This document shows, one piece after another, positions 38,048-47,046 of a DNA stretch of 64,000 nt. How positions within the stretch are numbered: the stretch's first letter is position 1; each line of letters starts with the position of its first letter. Made by a program: the position numbers and the translations under genes. Below the pieces are notes generated by a model, which saw nothing but the letters and a program-made list of their open reading frames with translations, made no database searches and had not been told where the DNA came from. Source of the stretch: Steroidobacteraceae bacterium (lineage in GTDB: Bacteria; Pseudomonadota; Gammaproteobacteria; Steroidobacterales; Steroidobacteraceae); NCBI GenBank assembly GCA_017853555.1, contig JAFMJH010000009.1:17964-81963 (forward strand). The letters run 5' to 3'.

Positions 38048-39250
38048 GTGACCGAGTCGGCCCGCCCACGTTCGCACGTCGGGTTCATCGCGCTGCTGGG
38101 CGCCGCCTCGGGGCTCTCGTCATTCGGCATGGCGAGCGTCGTGCCGGCATTGCCCGCGCTCGGCCGTGCGCTCGATGCCGACTACGCGAGTCTGCAGTTC
38201 GTGGTCTCCGCGTATCTCGGCGGACTCGCCGTGTTCCAACCCATGCAGGGTTTGTTGAGCGATCGCTACGGACGTCGTCCGGTGATCTTGGGCGGCTTCA
38301 CCTTGTTTGCACTCGCGAGTCTGCTCGCAAGCGTCGAAACGTCGCTGTTCGGTTTGGTGATTGCGCGCTTCCTGCAGGCGATGGGCGCCTCGGTCGCCAC
38401 CGTGATCTCGCGCGCGATCGTGCGCGACTCTTTCGAACCGGAGCCCGCCGCGATCGCGCTCTCGTTCATCTCGGCGGTGATGGGGCTGGCACCGATCATC
38501 GCGCCTCTGGTCGGCGGCATTGCGGCCGATTGGTTCGGCTGGCGCGGCATTTTCTGGACCCATGCGGCGCTCGCCGCCGCGCTCGTCGCGCTGCTCGGCG
38601 TGAGCTTGCGCGAATCACGACCCAAAGATTTGCGGCCGATGTCCGTTGCGGAATTGCTCGGCGGCTTCAGAGTTCTGCTGCGCGAACCGCGCTTCATGGG
38701 TTACGCGTTGACCTATGCCGCCATCAGCGGCGCCGGCATCGTGTTCGTCACCGCCGGTGCCGCGCTGTTCGAACGTTTGTTCGCCTACCCGCCGAGCCGC
38801 TTCGGCGCTTTGTGGAGCGGCCTCGCCGCGAGCTTCGTCGTCGGCGCCACCATCGCCGGCCAATGCACGCGTCGCTTCGGCGCCGCACCCACCTTGAAGC
38901 TCGGCATCGGCATGATGATCGTGGCGACCCTGGGCCTGAACGTGGGCGCGTTCGTGTATACGGACGTGCTCGTCTTCGCCCCCTCGCTCGGTCTTTTGAT
39001 GTGCTGCATGGGTTTGATGTCGCCCTTGTGTCTCTCGGGTGCAGCGGGCGACCACCCGGAACTCGCCGGCGTCGCGGCCGGTCTTTCGAGCTCGATCGGC
39101 ATGATCGGCTCCATGCTTGCGGCCGTCATCACCGGCGCGATCTTCGACGGCACGGCGCACGGCTGCGGCTTGCTGGTGGCGGCCTTCTGTGTCGCTGCGA
39201 TACTCTCGCTGCGTCTTGCGCAACGCGCCGAACGGAGCCTGACCCCATGA
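38048..39250 (+). CDS. MFS transporter, Bcr/CflA drug-efflux type
   Basis: A 400-residue, 12-span transporter. The motif between helices 2 and 3 is MQGLLSDRYGRRPVILGG, and helix 4-5 has RFLQAMGASVATVISRAIVRD, the Bcr/CflA pattern. I chose the GTG ten bases after the etfA stop; a longer upstream frame lies within etfA. The next gene overlaps by ATGA. It may export a toxic intermediate or import substrate; Bcr-type proteins are usually exporters. Confidence 0.88.
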   Translation: MTESARPRSHVGFIALLGAASGLSSFGMASVVPALPALGRALDADYASLQFVVSAYLGGLAVFQPMQGLLSDRYGRRPVILGGFTLFALASLLASVETSLFGLVIARFLQAMGASVATVISRAIVRDSFEPEPAAIALSFISAVMGLAPIIAPLVGGIAADWFGWRGIFWTHAALAAALVALLGVSLRESRPKDLRPMSVAELLGGFRVLLREPRFMGYALTYAAISGAGIVFVTAGAALFERLFAYPPSRFGALWSGLAASFVVGATIAGQCTRRFGAAPTLKLGIGMMIVATLGLNVGAFVYTDVLVFAPSLGLLMCCMGLMSPLCLSGAAGDHPELAGVAAGLSSSIGMIGSMLAAVITGAIFDGTAHGCGLLVAAFCVAAILSLRLAQRAERSLTP

Positions 39251-39717
39251 TCGATCAAGACGCCCGTACGCAGATCGAGACCCATCTGCGCACCCTCGAA
39301 CGCGCCTGGAACGAGCTCGATTTCGCCGCGATCAAAAGTATTTGGGATACCAGTCGGCCCCCGGTGTATTTCGCCGAAGAAGCCGCGAACCCGCATCTCG
39401 ATTGGCCGAGTCTCGAAGCCTATTGGGATTTCACGCGGCGTTCGATCAGCCGCATGGGCATGCGAATCACCAACGCGCCCGAGCTCGTCGAACTTGCGCC
39501 GGAACTCGTGTCGGTGATCTATCGCATGCACTGGGATGCGCTGATCGCCGGCGATGGCAAGCCGCTCGGCGGCGACAACCGGGTCTGCGCCACGTTTCGG
39601 CACACGCCCGACGGCTGGCGCCTCGCGCAATACGTCGAAGCGCCGCTCGCGCCGATCACCTACATGAAGTGGTTGTACGAACAGGCGGTCACGCCCGGGT
39701 TCGCTACGGGGGCGTAG
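39247..39717 (+). CDS. NTF2/SnoaL-like small protein
   Basis: A 156-residue protein with the cone-shaped NTF2 fold pattern: an initial helix (LERAWNELDFAAIKSIW), then PVYFAEE, YRMHWDALI and a terminal strand with TFRHTPDGWRLAQYVEAPL. Members serve as small isomerases, hydrolases or dehydratases, or bind ligands; no catalytic pair can be assigned with confidence. Coupled to the MFS gene by ATGA and overlapping the convergent monooxygenase by 14 bases. Confidence 0.65.
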   Translation: MIDQDARTQIETHLRTLERAWNELDFAAIKSIWDTSRPPVYFAEEAANPHLDWPSLEAYWDFTRRSISRMGMRITNAPELVELAPELVSVIYRMHWDALIAGDGKPLGGDNRVCATFRHTPDGWRLAQYVEAPLAPITYMKWLYEQAVTPGFATGA

Positions 39718-41356
39718 CCCCGCGCACGCGGGCGACCATTGCGTCCAGCTCTGCGGGCAACTCGTCGCCCCGCCACGCGACGTGGCCGTCAGGCCGCACC
39801 AGCACCCATCGTTTTTCATAGAGCGACGCAATCGCAGGCTCATCGAGCCCCACGATCTGCAGCGGCAATTTTTGGCGATCTGCCGCCACGCGAAGTCGCT
39901 CCTCTGCATGCACGTCGTTCGCGAACCGCACCATCACGAAATCCGTGCCGAACAAATCCAGCGTCGATCTTCCGTCGCGCAACCAGGCGTGCGGTGCGCG
40001 CATGCCGGGCCAGCTCGACGGCGTCAGCTGCGCCGGGTCGTCGGGCGGCTCGGGCGTCGCATCCGGCACGACGATGGGCGAATCGACATAGCGATAACCT
40101 AGGTGCGTGCCCGCGCTGTTGAACTGTCGCGCCAGCCATTTGATCTTGCGCGCGAGGATCGAGCGCGACTCGGCCGCCGCGGTCGTCGGCGCACCGATAT
40201 CCGGCGGCGTCTCGGCCATCACCATGTCGATTTTGTCGGAGTTCATGGCCGAGATCAGACTGTTGCGGATCGCCACCGGCTTGCGCTCGGACTCGTAACT
40301 GTCGAGCAAGTGCGCGCCGCCCCAGTTTCGCAGCACGGCATCAAGTTTCCACGCGAGATCACAGGCGTCGCCGATCCCGGTATTCATGCCGACTCCACCG
40401 GTGGGCGCGAACAGATGCGCGGCATCACCGGCGAGCAGCACGCGTCCGCTGCGCCAACTGCACGCCACCGACTGGTGATGGTGCCAATGCATGGTTTGCA
40501 GCAACTCGAACTCGAACGGCTTGCCGACCGCGCGATGCAGGATGTCGACGGGATCGACTTCAACGGTGCTGACCTTCGGGTCGAGGAAATAGCACTGGTA
40601 GTTCCAGAGCTCCACGCCGTCGATCGCCGTGAATACACCGAAGCTGCCCGGGGTGAACACGAAGTAGAGGTTGGCGAGGCCCCGCCCGTGCACGGCAGCG
40701 AAATCCCGGCTGCGAAAAAAGAAACTGACGTTCGAGCGCATCCGACCGCGACCATTGCGGCGGATGCCGAGCGTGCGCCGGATCTCGCCACTGCCTCCGT
40801 CGCAGGCGACGAGATAGTCGGCATGCACCTCGACGCGACGCCCGGTGGCAAGCTCGACGATTTGCGCCCGCACGTGATCGTCACGCTGTTCAAAACTCTC
40901 GAAGCGCCAACCGTGACGCAACTCGAGACTCGGCAAAGCGGCCGCATGTGCGCGCAACACCGGCTCGAGAGCTTGCTGACCGATCTGGGTTTTCGAGTAC
41001 GGCGACCACTGAAGCTCGCGAAAGCGCTGCGCGAGCGCAGGATCGCGCGACCGACACTCGTCGATCGACGGTGAGCGGAAGCGATGCAACTCCTGATCTG
41101 CGAGCCGCGTCGTGAAGACGATGTAGTACGGCTGCTCGTTGGGCACCGCTGCCGCGAAGATCGGCGCGTCGAGATTCCAGCGCCGAAAGAGCTCCATCGA
41201 GCGCGCACCGAGCAAGGTCGCTTTCGGATGAGACGGCGGATCGACGCGCTCTTCGACGATCAGCGCCCGCTGGCCGCGATGCGCGAGGTCGATGCCGAGC
41301 GTGAGCCCGACCGGCCCGCCGCCGACGATCAGAACCGGTGTGCGTATGGCAGACAC
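39704..41356 (-). CDS. FAD-dependent aromatic-type monooxygenase (PheA/MhpA/TetX-like)
   Basis: A 550-residue class A flavoprotein hydroxylase: GxGxxG in VLIVGGGPVGLTLGIDL (residues 8-24), the DG motif in YLVACDGGSGEIRRTLG, the GD motif in VLLAGDAAHLFAPTGGVGMNTGIGDACDLAWKL, and a C-terminal thioredoxin-like region as in phenol and 3-hydroxyphenylpropionate hydroxylases. The start is GTG. It probably hydroxylates an aromatic ring using NAD(P)H and oxygen. It is the downstream end of a ten-gene minus-strand array. Confidence 0.88.
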   Translation of the reverse strand: MSAIRTPVLIVGGGPVGLTLGIDLAHRGQRALIVEERVDPPSHPKATLLGARSMELFRRWNLDAPIFAAAVPNEQPYYIVFTTRLADQELHRFRSPSIDECRSRDPALAQRFRELQWSPYSKTQIGQQALEPVLRAHAAALPSLELRHGWRFESFEQRDDHVRAQIVELATGRRVEVHADYLVACDGGSGEIRRTLGIRRNGRGRMRSNVSFFFRSRDFAAVHGRGLANLYFVFTPGSFGVFTAIDGVELWNYQCYFLDPKVSTVEVDPVDILHRAVGKPFEFELLQTMHWHHHQSVACSWRSGRVLLAGDAAHLFAPTGGVGMNTGIGDACDLAWKLDAVLRNWGGAHLLDSYESERKPVAIRNSLISAMNSDKIDMVMAETPPDIGAPTTAAAESRSILARKIKWLARQFNSAGTHLGYRYVDSPIVVPDATPEPPDDPAQLTPSSWPGMRAPHAWLRDGRSTLDLFGTDFVMVRFANDVHAEERLRVAADRQKLPLQIVGLDEPAIASLYEKRWVLVRPDGHVAWRGDELPAELDAMVARVRGATPP

Positions 41357-41369
41357 CGGCCGATCGCCT

Positions 41370-42383
41370 TCAGAGCTTTTCCGGGCCTACGCGCACCAGC
41401 GACTTGCCGAAGTTCTTGCCGCGCATCAGCACGCAAAAAGCTTCGGGCGCCTGCGCGAGCGTCGGCGTGATGTCCTCGCGGTAGTGGAAACTGCCCTTTT
41501 TCATCCAGCCGCCGATGACGCGCGTCATCTCGTCCATGCGATCCATGTGGTCGTACACGACGAGGCCCTTCATGGTGGCGCGTGCGCCGACGACCGGTCC
41601 GAGACTCGGCCCCGGCGGCGGCTTGTCCATGCTGTAGGCCTCGATCATGCCGCACAGCACGATGCGCGCGTTCATGGCCAGGTTGCGCAACACCGCCGCG
41701 AGCGTGTCGCCGCCGACGTTGTCGAAGTAGACATCGATCCCGCGCGGACAGGCCTTGCGCAATTTCTCGGCAAGGTCGCCCTCGCGATAGTTGACGCAGT
41801 CGTCGAAGCCCAATTCTTTGACGGCGTACGCGCACTTCTCGTCCGAGCCGGCGATGCCGACGACGCGCGCGCCCATGTGGCGCGCGACTTGCCCCGCCGT
41901 GCTGCCGACCGGACCCGTGCATGCGGAGACCACGAAGGTCTGGCCCGGCAACGGTTGACCGAGATACACGGTTCCCGCGTAGCCGGTGAGCCCCGGCATG
42001 CCGAGCACGCCGAGCGCCGTCGAGATCGGCGCGAGCGAGGCATCGAGTTTGCGTACGCCCTTGCCGTCGGAGAGCGCGTATTGCTGCCAGCCGTTGCGCA
42101 CGGCGACGTAATCGCCGACGCGGAAGTGCTCGTTCTTGGATTCGACGATCTGCGCGACCGTCTCGCCCACCATCACGTCACCCGGCTGCAAGCGGTCGGC
42201 GTAGATCTGGCTGTTCTTCATCACGTTCCGGTAATACGGATCGAGCGACAACCAGATCGTGCGCGACAAGAACTGGCCCGGTCCCGGGCTCGGGATCGCC
42301 GTCTCGTCGTGACCGAAATCCTCGGGGACCGGCAGCCCCCGCGGTACGCGCGCAAACGTGATGCGCTGGTTTTTGTCAGTCAC
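41370..42383 (-). CDS. NADP-dependent medium-chain oxidoreductase, CurA/2-alkenal reductase type
   Basis: A 337-residue zinc-independent MDR-family reductase. It shows LSLDPYYRNVM, GDVMVGETVAQIVES, GMPGLTGYAGTVYLGQP, the nucleotide site ACTGPVGSTAGQVARHMGARVVGIAGSDEK, and IDVYFDNVGGDTL. Relatives reduce alpha,beta-unsaturated aldehydes or ketones. The start is GTG with only a weak ribosome site. Encoded between the peroxiredoxin and the monooxygenase genes. Confidence 0.9.
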   Translation of the reverse strand: MTDKNQRITFARVPRGLPVPEDFGHDETAIPSPGPGQFLSRTIWLSLDPYYRNVMKNSQIYADRLQPGDVMVGETVAQIVESKNEHFRVGDYVAVRNGWQQYALSDGKGVRKLDASLAPISTALGVLGMPGLTGYAGTVYLGQPLPGQTFVVSACTGPVGSTAGQVARHMGARVVGIAGSDEKCAYAVKELGFDDCVNYREGDLAEKLRKACPRGIDVYFDNVGGDTLAAVLRNLAMNARIVLCGMIEAYSMDKPPPGPSLGPVVGARATMKGLVVYDHMDRMDEMTRVIGGWMKKGSFHYREDITPTLAQAPEAFCVLMRGKNFGKSLVRVGPEKL

Positions 42384-42391
42384 GGGCGTGA

Positions 42392-42874
42392 TCAGAGTTG
42401 CGCGAGTACGTATTCGGCGGCCGAGACGCGGAATTCGCCGCCCGTCTCGATATTGACGTGCGTCGCGACGCCGTCTTTGACGACGATGGCGAATCGCTGC
42501 CCGCGCATACCCATGCCGAAGCCGCGCGCATCGAGCTCGAGACCGAGCGCACGGGTGTACTCACCATTGCCGTCAGCGAGCATCAGCACTTTGTCACCGA
42601 CATTGCTGTGAGCGCCCCAGGCGCCCATGACGAACATGTCATTCACGGCCATGCAGGCGAGCGTATCGACGCCCTTGGCCTTGAAGGCGTCGGCATGCTG
42701 CACGAAACCCGGCAGATGACGCGCATCGCAGGTCGGCGTGAAGGCACCGGGGACGGAGAACAACACCACCGTCTTGCCGGCGAACAACGCGTCGCTGGTG
42801 ATTTCCTTCGGACCGTCCGCCGTCTTCGTCTTGAAGGCGCCGGTCGGCATCTTGTCGCCTGCTTTGATCGTCAT
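42392..42874 (-). CDS. Peroxiredoxin, Prx5/AhpE-like
   Basis: A 160-residue thiol peroxidase. The peroxidatic cysteine is C49 in VPGAFTPTCDARHLPGF, the Prx5 signature; no clear resolving cysteine partner of the atypical two-Cys type is placed as in plant Prx5. The rest (GAWGAHSNVGDKVLMLADGNGEYTRALGL) matches the family. I use the ATG preceded by GGGA rather than the TTG two codons upstream. Could remove peroxide produced by the flavin oxidases encoded nearby. Confidence 0.9.
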   Translation of the reverse strand: MTIKAGDKMPTGAFKTKTADGPKEITSDALFAGKTVVLFSVPGAFTPTCDARHLPGFVQHADAFKAKGVDTLACMAVNDMFVMGAWGAHSNVGDKVLMLADGNGEYTRALGLELDARGFGMGMRGQRFAIVVKDGVATHVNIETGGEFRVSAAEYVLAQL

Positions 42875-42926
42875 GTTCAATCCCTCGAAGTGATGTGATG
42901 GGGAGGCCGTGGATGATAGCGCAGCC

Positions 42927-44471
42927 TCAGGCGTACGGGCGGTGCAGGTATTGGCCCTGCGGCTTGCCGATCGCCTTGCCGTTGTCGTAGATCAGCCGTC
43001 CGCGCAGGAACGTGCTGGTCACCGTGGCCGACATCTCCATCCCCTCGAACACCGAGTAGCCCTGGTCGGACTCGGAGGTCTTGTCACCGGCCACGAAGCT
43101 CTTGTTCGGATCGACCAGCACGATGTCGGCATCGAACCCCGGCGCGATGTCGCCCTTGCCTTGCAGACCGAAACGGCGCGCCGCAGTCCAGGAGGTCAAT
43201 TCGGCCATCTTGTTGTACGACAGACCGCGCGGCTTGCCTTCGGTGATGAGCGCCGAGAGCATGAACTCCGTGCCGCCGAAACCGGACTTCGCCATGAAGA
43301 TGTTCTTTTTGTCTTTCTTGCCGAGCTTCATCTCGGCGCGGCAGCAGGCGTGGTCCGAGCACACCCAGTCGAGCTTGCCGTCGAGCAGCGAATCCCAAAG
43401 AAATTCGACGTCCTTGCGCGAACGAATCGGCGGATTGACCTTCGCGAGGTTGCCGATCTTCGAATCGTAATCGAGGCACAGGTGGCCGATCGTGACCTCG
43501 CGACGGAAGTTCACGTGCGGGAAGATCTTCGCCATCTTGAGCGCCGACTCGACCGCTTTTTGCGACGTCAGGTGCAGCAGGTTGATGTTGGCGCAGTTGG
43601 TTTCGTTGGCGAGGTAGGACGCGATCGCGATCGCGAGCCCTTCGGAGTGCGGCGGACGCGCGGCACTGTAGGCACGCAGGCCACTCAAAGGTTTGCAGTC
43701 GATGCACTCGGGATCATGGGTCTCGCCCGTCAGATAGGTGTCGAGGTCGGTGACCTTCGCACCGCCCTCCACCATCTTGGTGTACGCGGCCAGAATCTCC
43801 GCCAGCTCGCAGTGCAGGCTGAGCGAAATGGAATCCTTGATCTTCGGGTTGCGCAGCATGGCGCGATGGATGCCGCGCATCACGAACTCGAAGTGTGCGA
43901 TGTCGTACTTCTCGTTCTCGCCGATCATCAGGAACTCGCGCTGCGTGTTCGACGCACCGTGCAAACCGTAACCGCCGTAGAACATGAAAATCTTGAACGA
44001 GGTGACGCCGAACTTGTTGATCAGCATGTCGATCTCGCCGATATGCGTGCGATCGAGCGGCGCGAGGTGATAGGCGTAGTCGACCCAGAAATTGTCTTTG
44101 GACAACTTCAGGATTTCCGGATAGACCTCGGCGTACGGGCCGCCGCGCTCCATGTAATAGCCGCCGGTGCGCATGTAGTTGAGGCTCGAGGTCACGCCGC
44201 CTTGCGCTGCCGCGAGGCTCTCGCTGCGCGCGTCCTGATCGAGCGGGCCGTAAATGCCGCAGTGCATATGCGGATCGACGAGACCGGGGAACGCAAGACG
44301 ATTCTTGCCGTCGACGACCTCGCGCGCCTCACCGGCCGGAATTCCCTTGGCGACTTTCTTGACCTTGCCGCCCACCACGGCGATGTCCATCTTCTCGACG
44401 CTCGTCTTGCGCGGACGCACGACGCGAACGTTCTTGATGAGCAGATCGTATTTTTTAGCGGACTCGGTCAT
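42927..44471 (-). CDS. Dihydropyrimidinase/hydantoinase-like amidohydrolase
   Basis: A 514-residue cyclic amidohydrolase of the dihydroorotase-hydantoinase group. Metal and active-site landmarks: DPHMHCG (first His pair), carboxylated-lysine position in TSFKIFMFYGGYG, LHCEL, HLTSQKA and the catalytic Asp region DWVCSDHACC. It ends with the structural AIGKPQGQYLHRPYA tail. AGGTGAACC precedes the ATG. Such enzymes open cyclic amides, but some relatives act in other pathways. Its substrate is unknown; other C-N hydrolases in the window (deacetylase/allantoinase-like, nitrilase) suggest nitrogen-containing compounds. Confidence 0.86.
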   Translation of the reverse strand: MTESAKKYDLLIKNVRVVRPRKTSVEKMDIAVVGGKVKKVAKGIPAGEAREVVDGKNRLAFPGLVDPHMHCGIYGPLDQDARSESLAAAQGGVTSSLNYMRTGGYYMERGGPYAEVYPEILKLSKDNFWVDYAYHLAPLDRTHIGEIDMLINKFGVTSFKIFMFYGGYGLHGASNTQREFLMIGENEKYDIAHFEFVMRGIHRAMLRNPKIKDSISLSLHCELAEILAAYTKMVEGGAKVTDLDTYLTGETHDPECIDCKPLSGLRAYSAARPPHSEGLAIAIASYLANETNCANINLLHLTSQKAVESALKMAKIFPHVNFRREVTIGHLCLDYDSKIGNLAKVNPPIRSRKDVEFLWDSLLDGKLDWVCSDHACCRAEMKLGKKDKKNIFMAKSGFGGTEFMLSALITEGKPRGLSYNKMAELTSWTAARRFGLQGKGDIAPGFDADIVLVDPNKSFVAGDKTSESDQGYSVFEGMEMSATVTSTFLRGRLIYDNGKAIGKPQGQYLHRPYA

Positions 44472-44560
44472 GGTTCACCTGAGAGAGAAGGAAGATTCCG
44501 AAACAGCGATTATGCCGCAGCGTCGTTCGCGCCCGTCGCGCTGCGCGCCCGGTGTCTGCA

Positions 44561-45505
44561 CTACGGCCGCAGATCGCGGGCGACGCGAATGCCGAAGTAG
44601 CTGTAGCGTGCGTCGTTGGGATCGCGACCGCGAAAGGTCAAACGGTTGCGGCTCGGCCGGGTCATCCAGGCGCCGCCACGCACCGACCACAGCGTGCAAC
44701 CGGGCACGGTGACCGGCGACCCATCGGCGGGCGCCCCGTCGTACGTCTGCCGATAACAATCCGCATTCCACTCCCAGACGTTGCCGATCATGTCGTGCAA
44801 ACCGAATGCGTTCGGCGCGTAGCGCCCGACCGGCGCGAGTTCAACCTGCGAATCATCGCAATCGGCAAAGCTCCAGCCGAACTCGAGTCGTGCGTGACCC
44901 GATCGATCGTACATGTTCGCGTGGCGACAGCCGACGTCGGGATTGCTGCCCCACGGATATGAACCTGCACCGCCTGCGCGCGCGGCGTATTCCCATTCCG
45001 ACTCGCTCGGCAGTCGATACCGTTGTCCCGTGCGTTGCGCAAGCCAGGCGACATACGCGAGCGCATCGACTCGCCCGACGCAAACGACCGGTCGATCGTT
45101 CTGCAGCGGCTCGAGAAAACCTGGCGACTGCCAATCGGCTGCCGGATCGTCGCGCCATTCGATGCGTCCGCGCGGCCCCACGACTTTGTCTTGAATTCGA
45201 CAACCCGGCGCGACGCGATAGCCGGTGGCTTCAACGAAGGCGCGAAACTCGGCGTTGGTGACTTCGTATTTGCCGAGCGCGAAGGGTTTTCGCAAACGCA
45301 CGATGTGCACGGGCGATTCGGGACGACCCTCCTCCCCATCGGCCACCGTACCCATCGTGAAGCTGCCGGCGGGCACGACGACCATCGCCGGGCAAACGTC
45401 GCAATCGCGCAGCTCGCGCGCACCCGGAACGTCGGCAGAAAACGCCACGCACGAAAACAACGCCGCGACGCAGTACGCGGCAAGCCGTACGAGCTGCGAT
45501 CTCAT
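44561..45505 (-). CDS. Secreted FGE-sulfatase-fold (SUMF1/EgtB-like) protein lacking the catalytic cysteine pair
   Basis: A 314-residue protein with a signal peptide (LVRLAAYCVAALFSCVAFSA) and a formylglycine-generating-enzyme fold: VVVPAGSFTMGT, PVHIVRLRKPFALGKYEVTNAEF, YRLPSESEWEYAARAG, NVWEWNADCY, SVRGGAWMTRPSRNRLTFRGRDPNDARYSYFGIRVARD is the C-terminal core region, spanning about residues 272-310. In true FGE this last region carries two cysteines for copper and catalysis; here those positions are Ser/Arg/Thr-type residues and no cysteine is present. It is therefore unlikely to convert cysteine to formylglycine. ATGA overlap with the GntR gene. Confidence 0.83.
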   Translation of the reverse strand: MRSQLVRLAAYCVAALFSCVAFSADVPGARELRDCDVCPAMVVVPAGSFTMGTVADGEEGRPESPVHIVRLRKPFALGKYEVTNAEFRAFVEATGYRVAPGCRIQDKVVGPRGRIEWRDDPAADWQSPGFLEPLQNDRPVVCVGRVDALAYVAWLAQRTGQRYRLPSESEWEYAARAGGAGSYPWGSNPDVGCRHANMYDRSGHARLEFGWSFADCDDSQVELAPVGRYAPNAFGLHDMIGNVWEWNADCYRQTYDGAPADGSPVTVPGCTLWSVRGGAWMTRPSRNRLTFRGRDPNDARYSYFGIRVARDLRP

Positions 45506-46284
45506 CGTCCACCTCCGGCCGGCAAACGCAGTTGCATGTGATACTGGTAAGCGTCCGCGCGATACAGCGCGATCACGCGTTCGACCGGACGGTTCATCAC
45601 GTCGAAGACCACGCGCGTCAGGCGCAGCAACGGCGCGCCCACATCGACGCCGAGCGCACGTGCCGCTTCGACGCCCGCGAGCGTTGCGCCGATCGACTGA
45701 TCGGCACGCGCGACTTCGATGCCCGCGGTACCGAGCAACTCGAACAAGGGACGTCGTGCCATCTCGGTCTGGTTCACGCGGGCCGCGATGTCGAGCGGCA
45801 CGTAGGTCGTGATGAGGCCGAGCGGCGTGCCGCGCAGCAAACGCACGTGCGCCGCGCGCTGCACCAACTGACCCGGCTGCAGATCGAGCGAGACGCAGGT
45901 TTCCTCATCCGGCTCCACTTCGGTGACGGTCAGATCACGCACTTCGGTGGCCGCGGCGAGATTGGCCACCTGACCGCGCACTTCGTTGATGTCGAGCGAT
46001 GCGGGACTGCGCGCACGCGACATGTGCACGAACGTGCCTTTGCCCTGCTGACGCACCAGCCATCCCTCGCGCGCCAGGTCCTCGATCGCTTTGCGCACGG
46101 TGATGCGCGAAACGTCGAACATGCGACACAGTTGCGGTTCGGTCGGAATCTGGTCTCCCGGTCGATAGGTGCCGTCGCGCACCCAAGTACGCAGCGTGAC
46201 GTAGACCTGGTGATAACGCGGCGAGGCGATGCCTCGCACCCCCGGTGACGCCGATTTCTTGGAGGTTTTGGTCTTGCGCGTCAT
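45502..46284 (-). CDS. GntR-family regulator, HutC/UTRA type
   Basis: A 260-residue regulator. The N-terminal winged helix is at about residues 20-88 (YHQVYVTLRTWVRDGTYRPGDQIPTE, DVSRITVRKAIEDLAREGWLVRQQGKGTFV). The C-terminal UTRA ligand-binding domain follows (LGLITTYVPLDIAARV; ending in VIALYRADAYQYHMQL). It is embedded in the UbiD-containing operon, so it probably senses the substrate or an intermediate of that set. Downstream it overlaps the FGE-fold gene. Confidence 0.9.
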   Translation of the reverse strand: MTRKTKTSKKSASPGVRGIASPRYHQVYVTLRTWVRDGTYRPGDQIPTEPQLCRMFDVSRITVRKAIEDLAREGWLVRQQGKGTFVHMSRARSPASLDINEVRGQVANLAAATEVRDLTVTEVEPDEETCVSLDLQPGQLVQRAAHVRLLRGTPLGLITTYVPLDIAARVNQTEMARRPLFELLGTAGIEVARADQSIGATLAGVEAARALGVDVGAPLLRLTRVVFDVMNRPVERVIALYRADAYQYHMQLRLPAGGGR

Positions 46285-46299
46285 GGCGAGTGCTCCAGA

Positions 46300-47046
46300 T
46301 CAGTCGAGCGACAAGCCGCCGGAGAGATTCATCACCGTGCCGGTCACGAAAGCGGCGTCGGCGCTCGTCAGATAATCGACGGCATGCGCGAAATGGCGCG
46401 GATCGCCGATTCGGCTGCCCTCGCGCGCGAGCGGCACGCTTTGCTCGAGCCTGCGCAAGGTGTCGGCGTCGAAGCGCTGCGTGACCATGGGCGTCGCGAT
46501 GGGTCCAGGCGCGATGCAATTCACCCGGATGCCCTCTGGCGCCCATTCTTTGGCGAGATAACGCACCAGGTTGATGATGCCCGCCTTCGCCACGGCGTAC
46601 GCCGGGCCCGAGAGCGCACTGCCGCCGTTCAGACCGTTGGTGGATGACGTCAGGACCAACGAGCCACGCGTCGAGGCGAGCGCCGCATGCGTCGCTTGCG
46701 CGATCAAAAACGCCGAGGTGAGATTCACCGCGAGCAAGGCGTCCCACTCTTCGAGCGCGACGCGATCGAGCGGACCTTGACCGGCGCGACCGGCCAGATG
46801 CACGACGTGATCGATGCGACCCCATTCGCGGACGATGCGCGCGACGCAATCTTTGATCGCCGCCGCGTCGGTGACGTCGAGACTCGACACGCCCATCGGC
46901 GCACCACAGGGAATCTCGGCGAGCGTCAGATCCGTCGCCCAGACGCGCATCGCGCGCTCGCGCAAGCGCGCGACCACGGCGCGTCCGAGACCCCCGGCGG
47001 CACCCGTGACGAGTACCACCGGGGACGCAGCGCCCGATGCGGTCAT
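46300..47046 (-). CDS. Short-chain dehydrogenase/reductase
   Basis: A 248-residue SDR: TGAAGGLGRAV cofactor loop near residues 14-24, DVTD, HLAGRAG in place of the usual NNAG, Ser in LTSSTNGLNGG, YAVAK active-site motif and C-terminal GGLSLD. The NNAG to HLAG change is mild and seen in some subfamilies. It overlaps the dimetal-oxidase-like gene by four bases (ATGA) and precedes the GntR gene by 15 bases. Confidence 0.88.
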   Translation of the reverse strand: MTASGAASPVVLVTGAAGGLGRAVVARLRERAMRVWATDLTLAEIPCGAPMGVSSLDVTDAAAIKDCVARIVREWGRIDHVVHLAGRAGQGPLDRVALEEWDALLAVNLTSAFLIAQATHAALASTRGSLVLTSSTNGLNGGSALSGPAYAVAKAGIINLVRYLAKEWAPEGIRVNCIAPGPIATPMVTQRFDADTLRRLEQSVPLAREGSRIGDPRHFAHAVDYLTSADAAFVTGTVMNLSGGLSLD

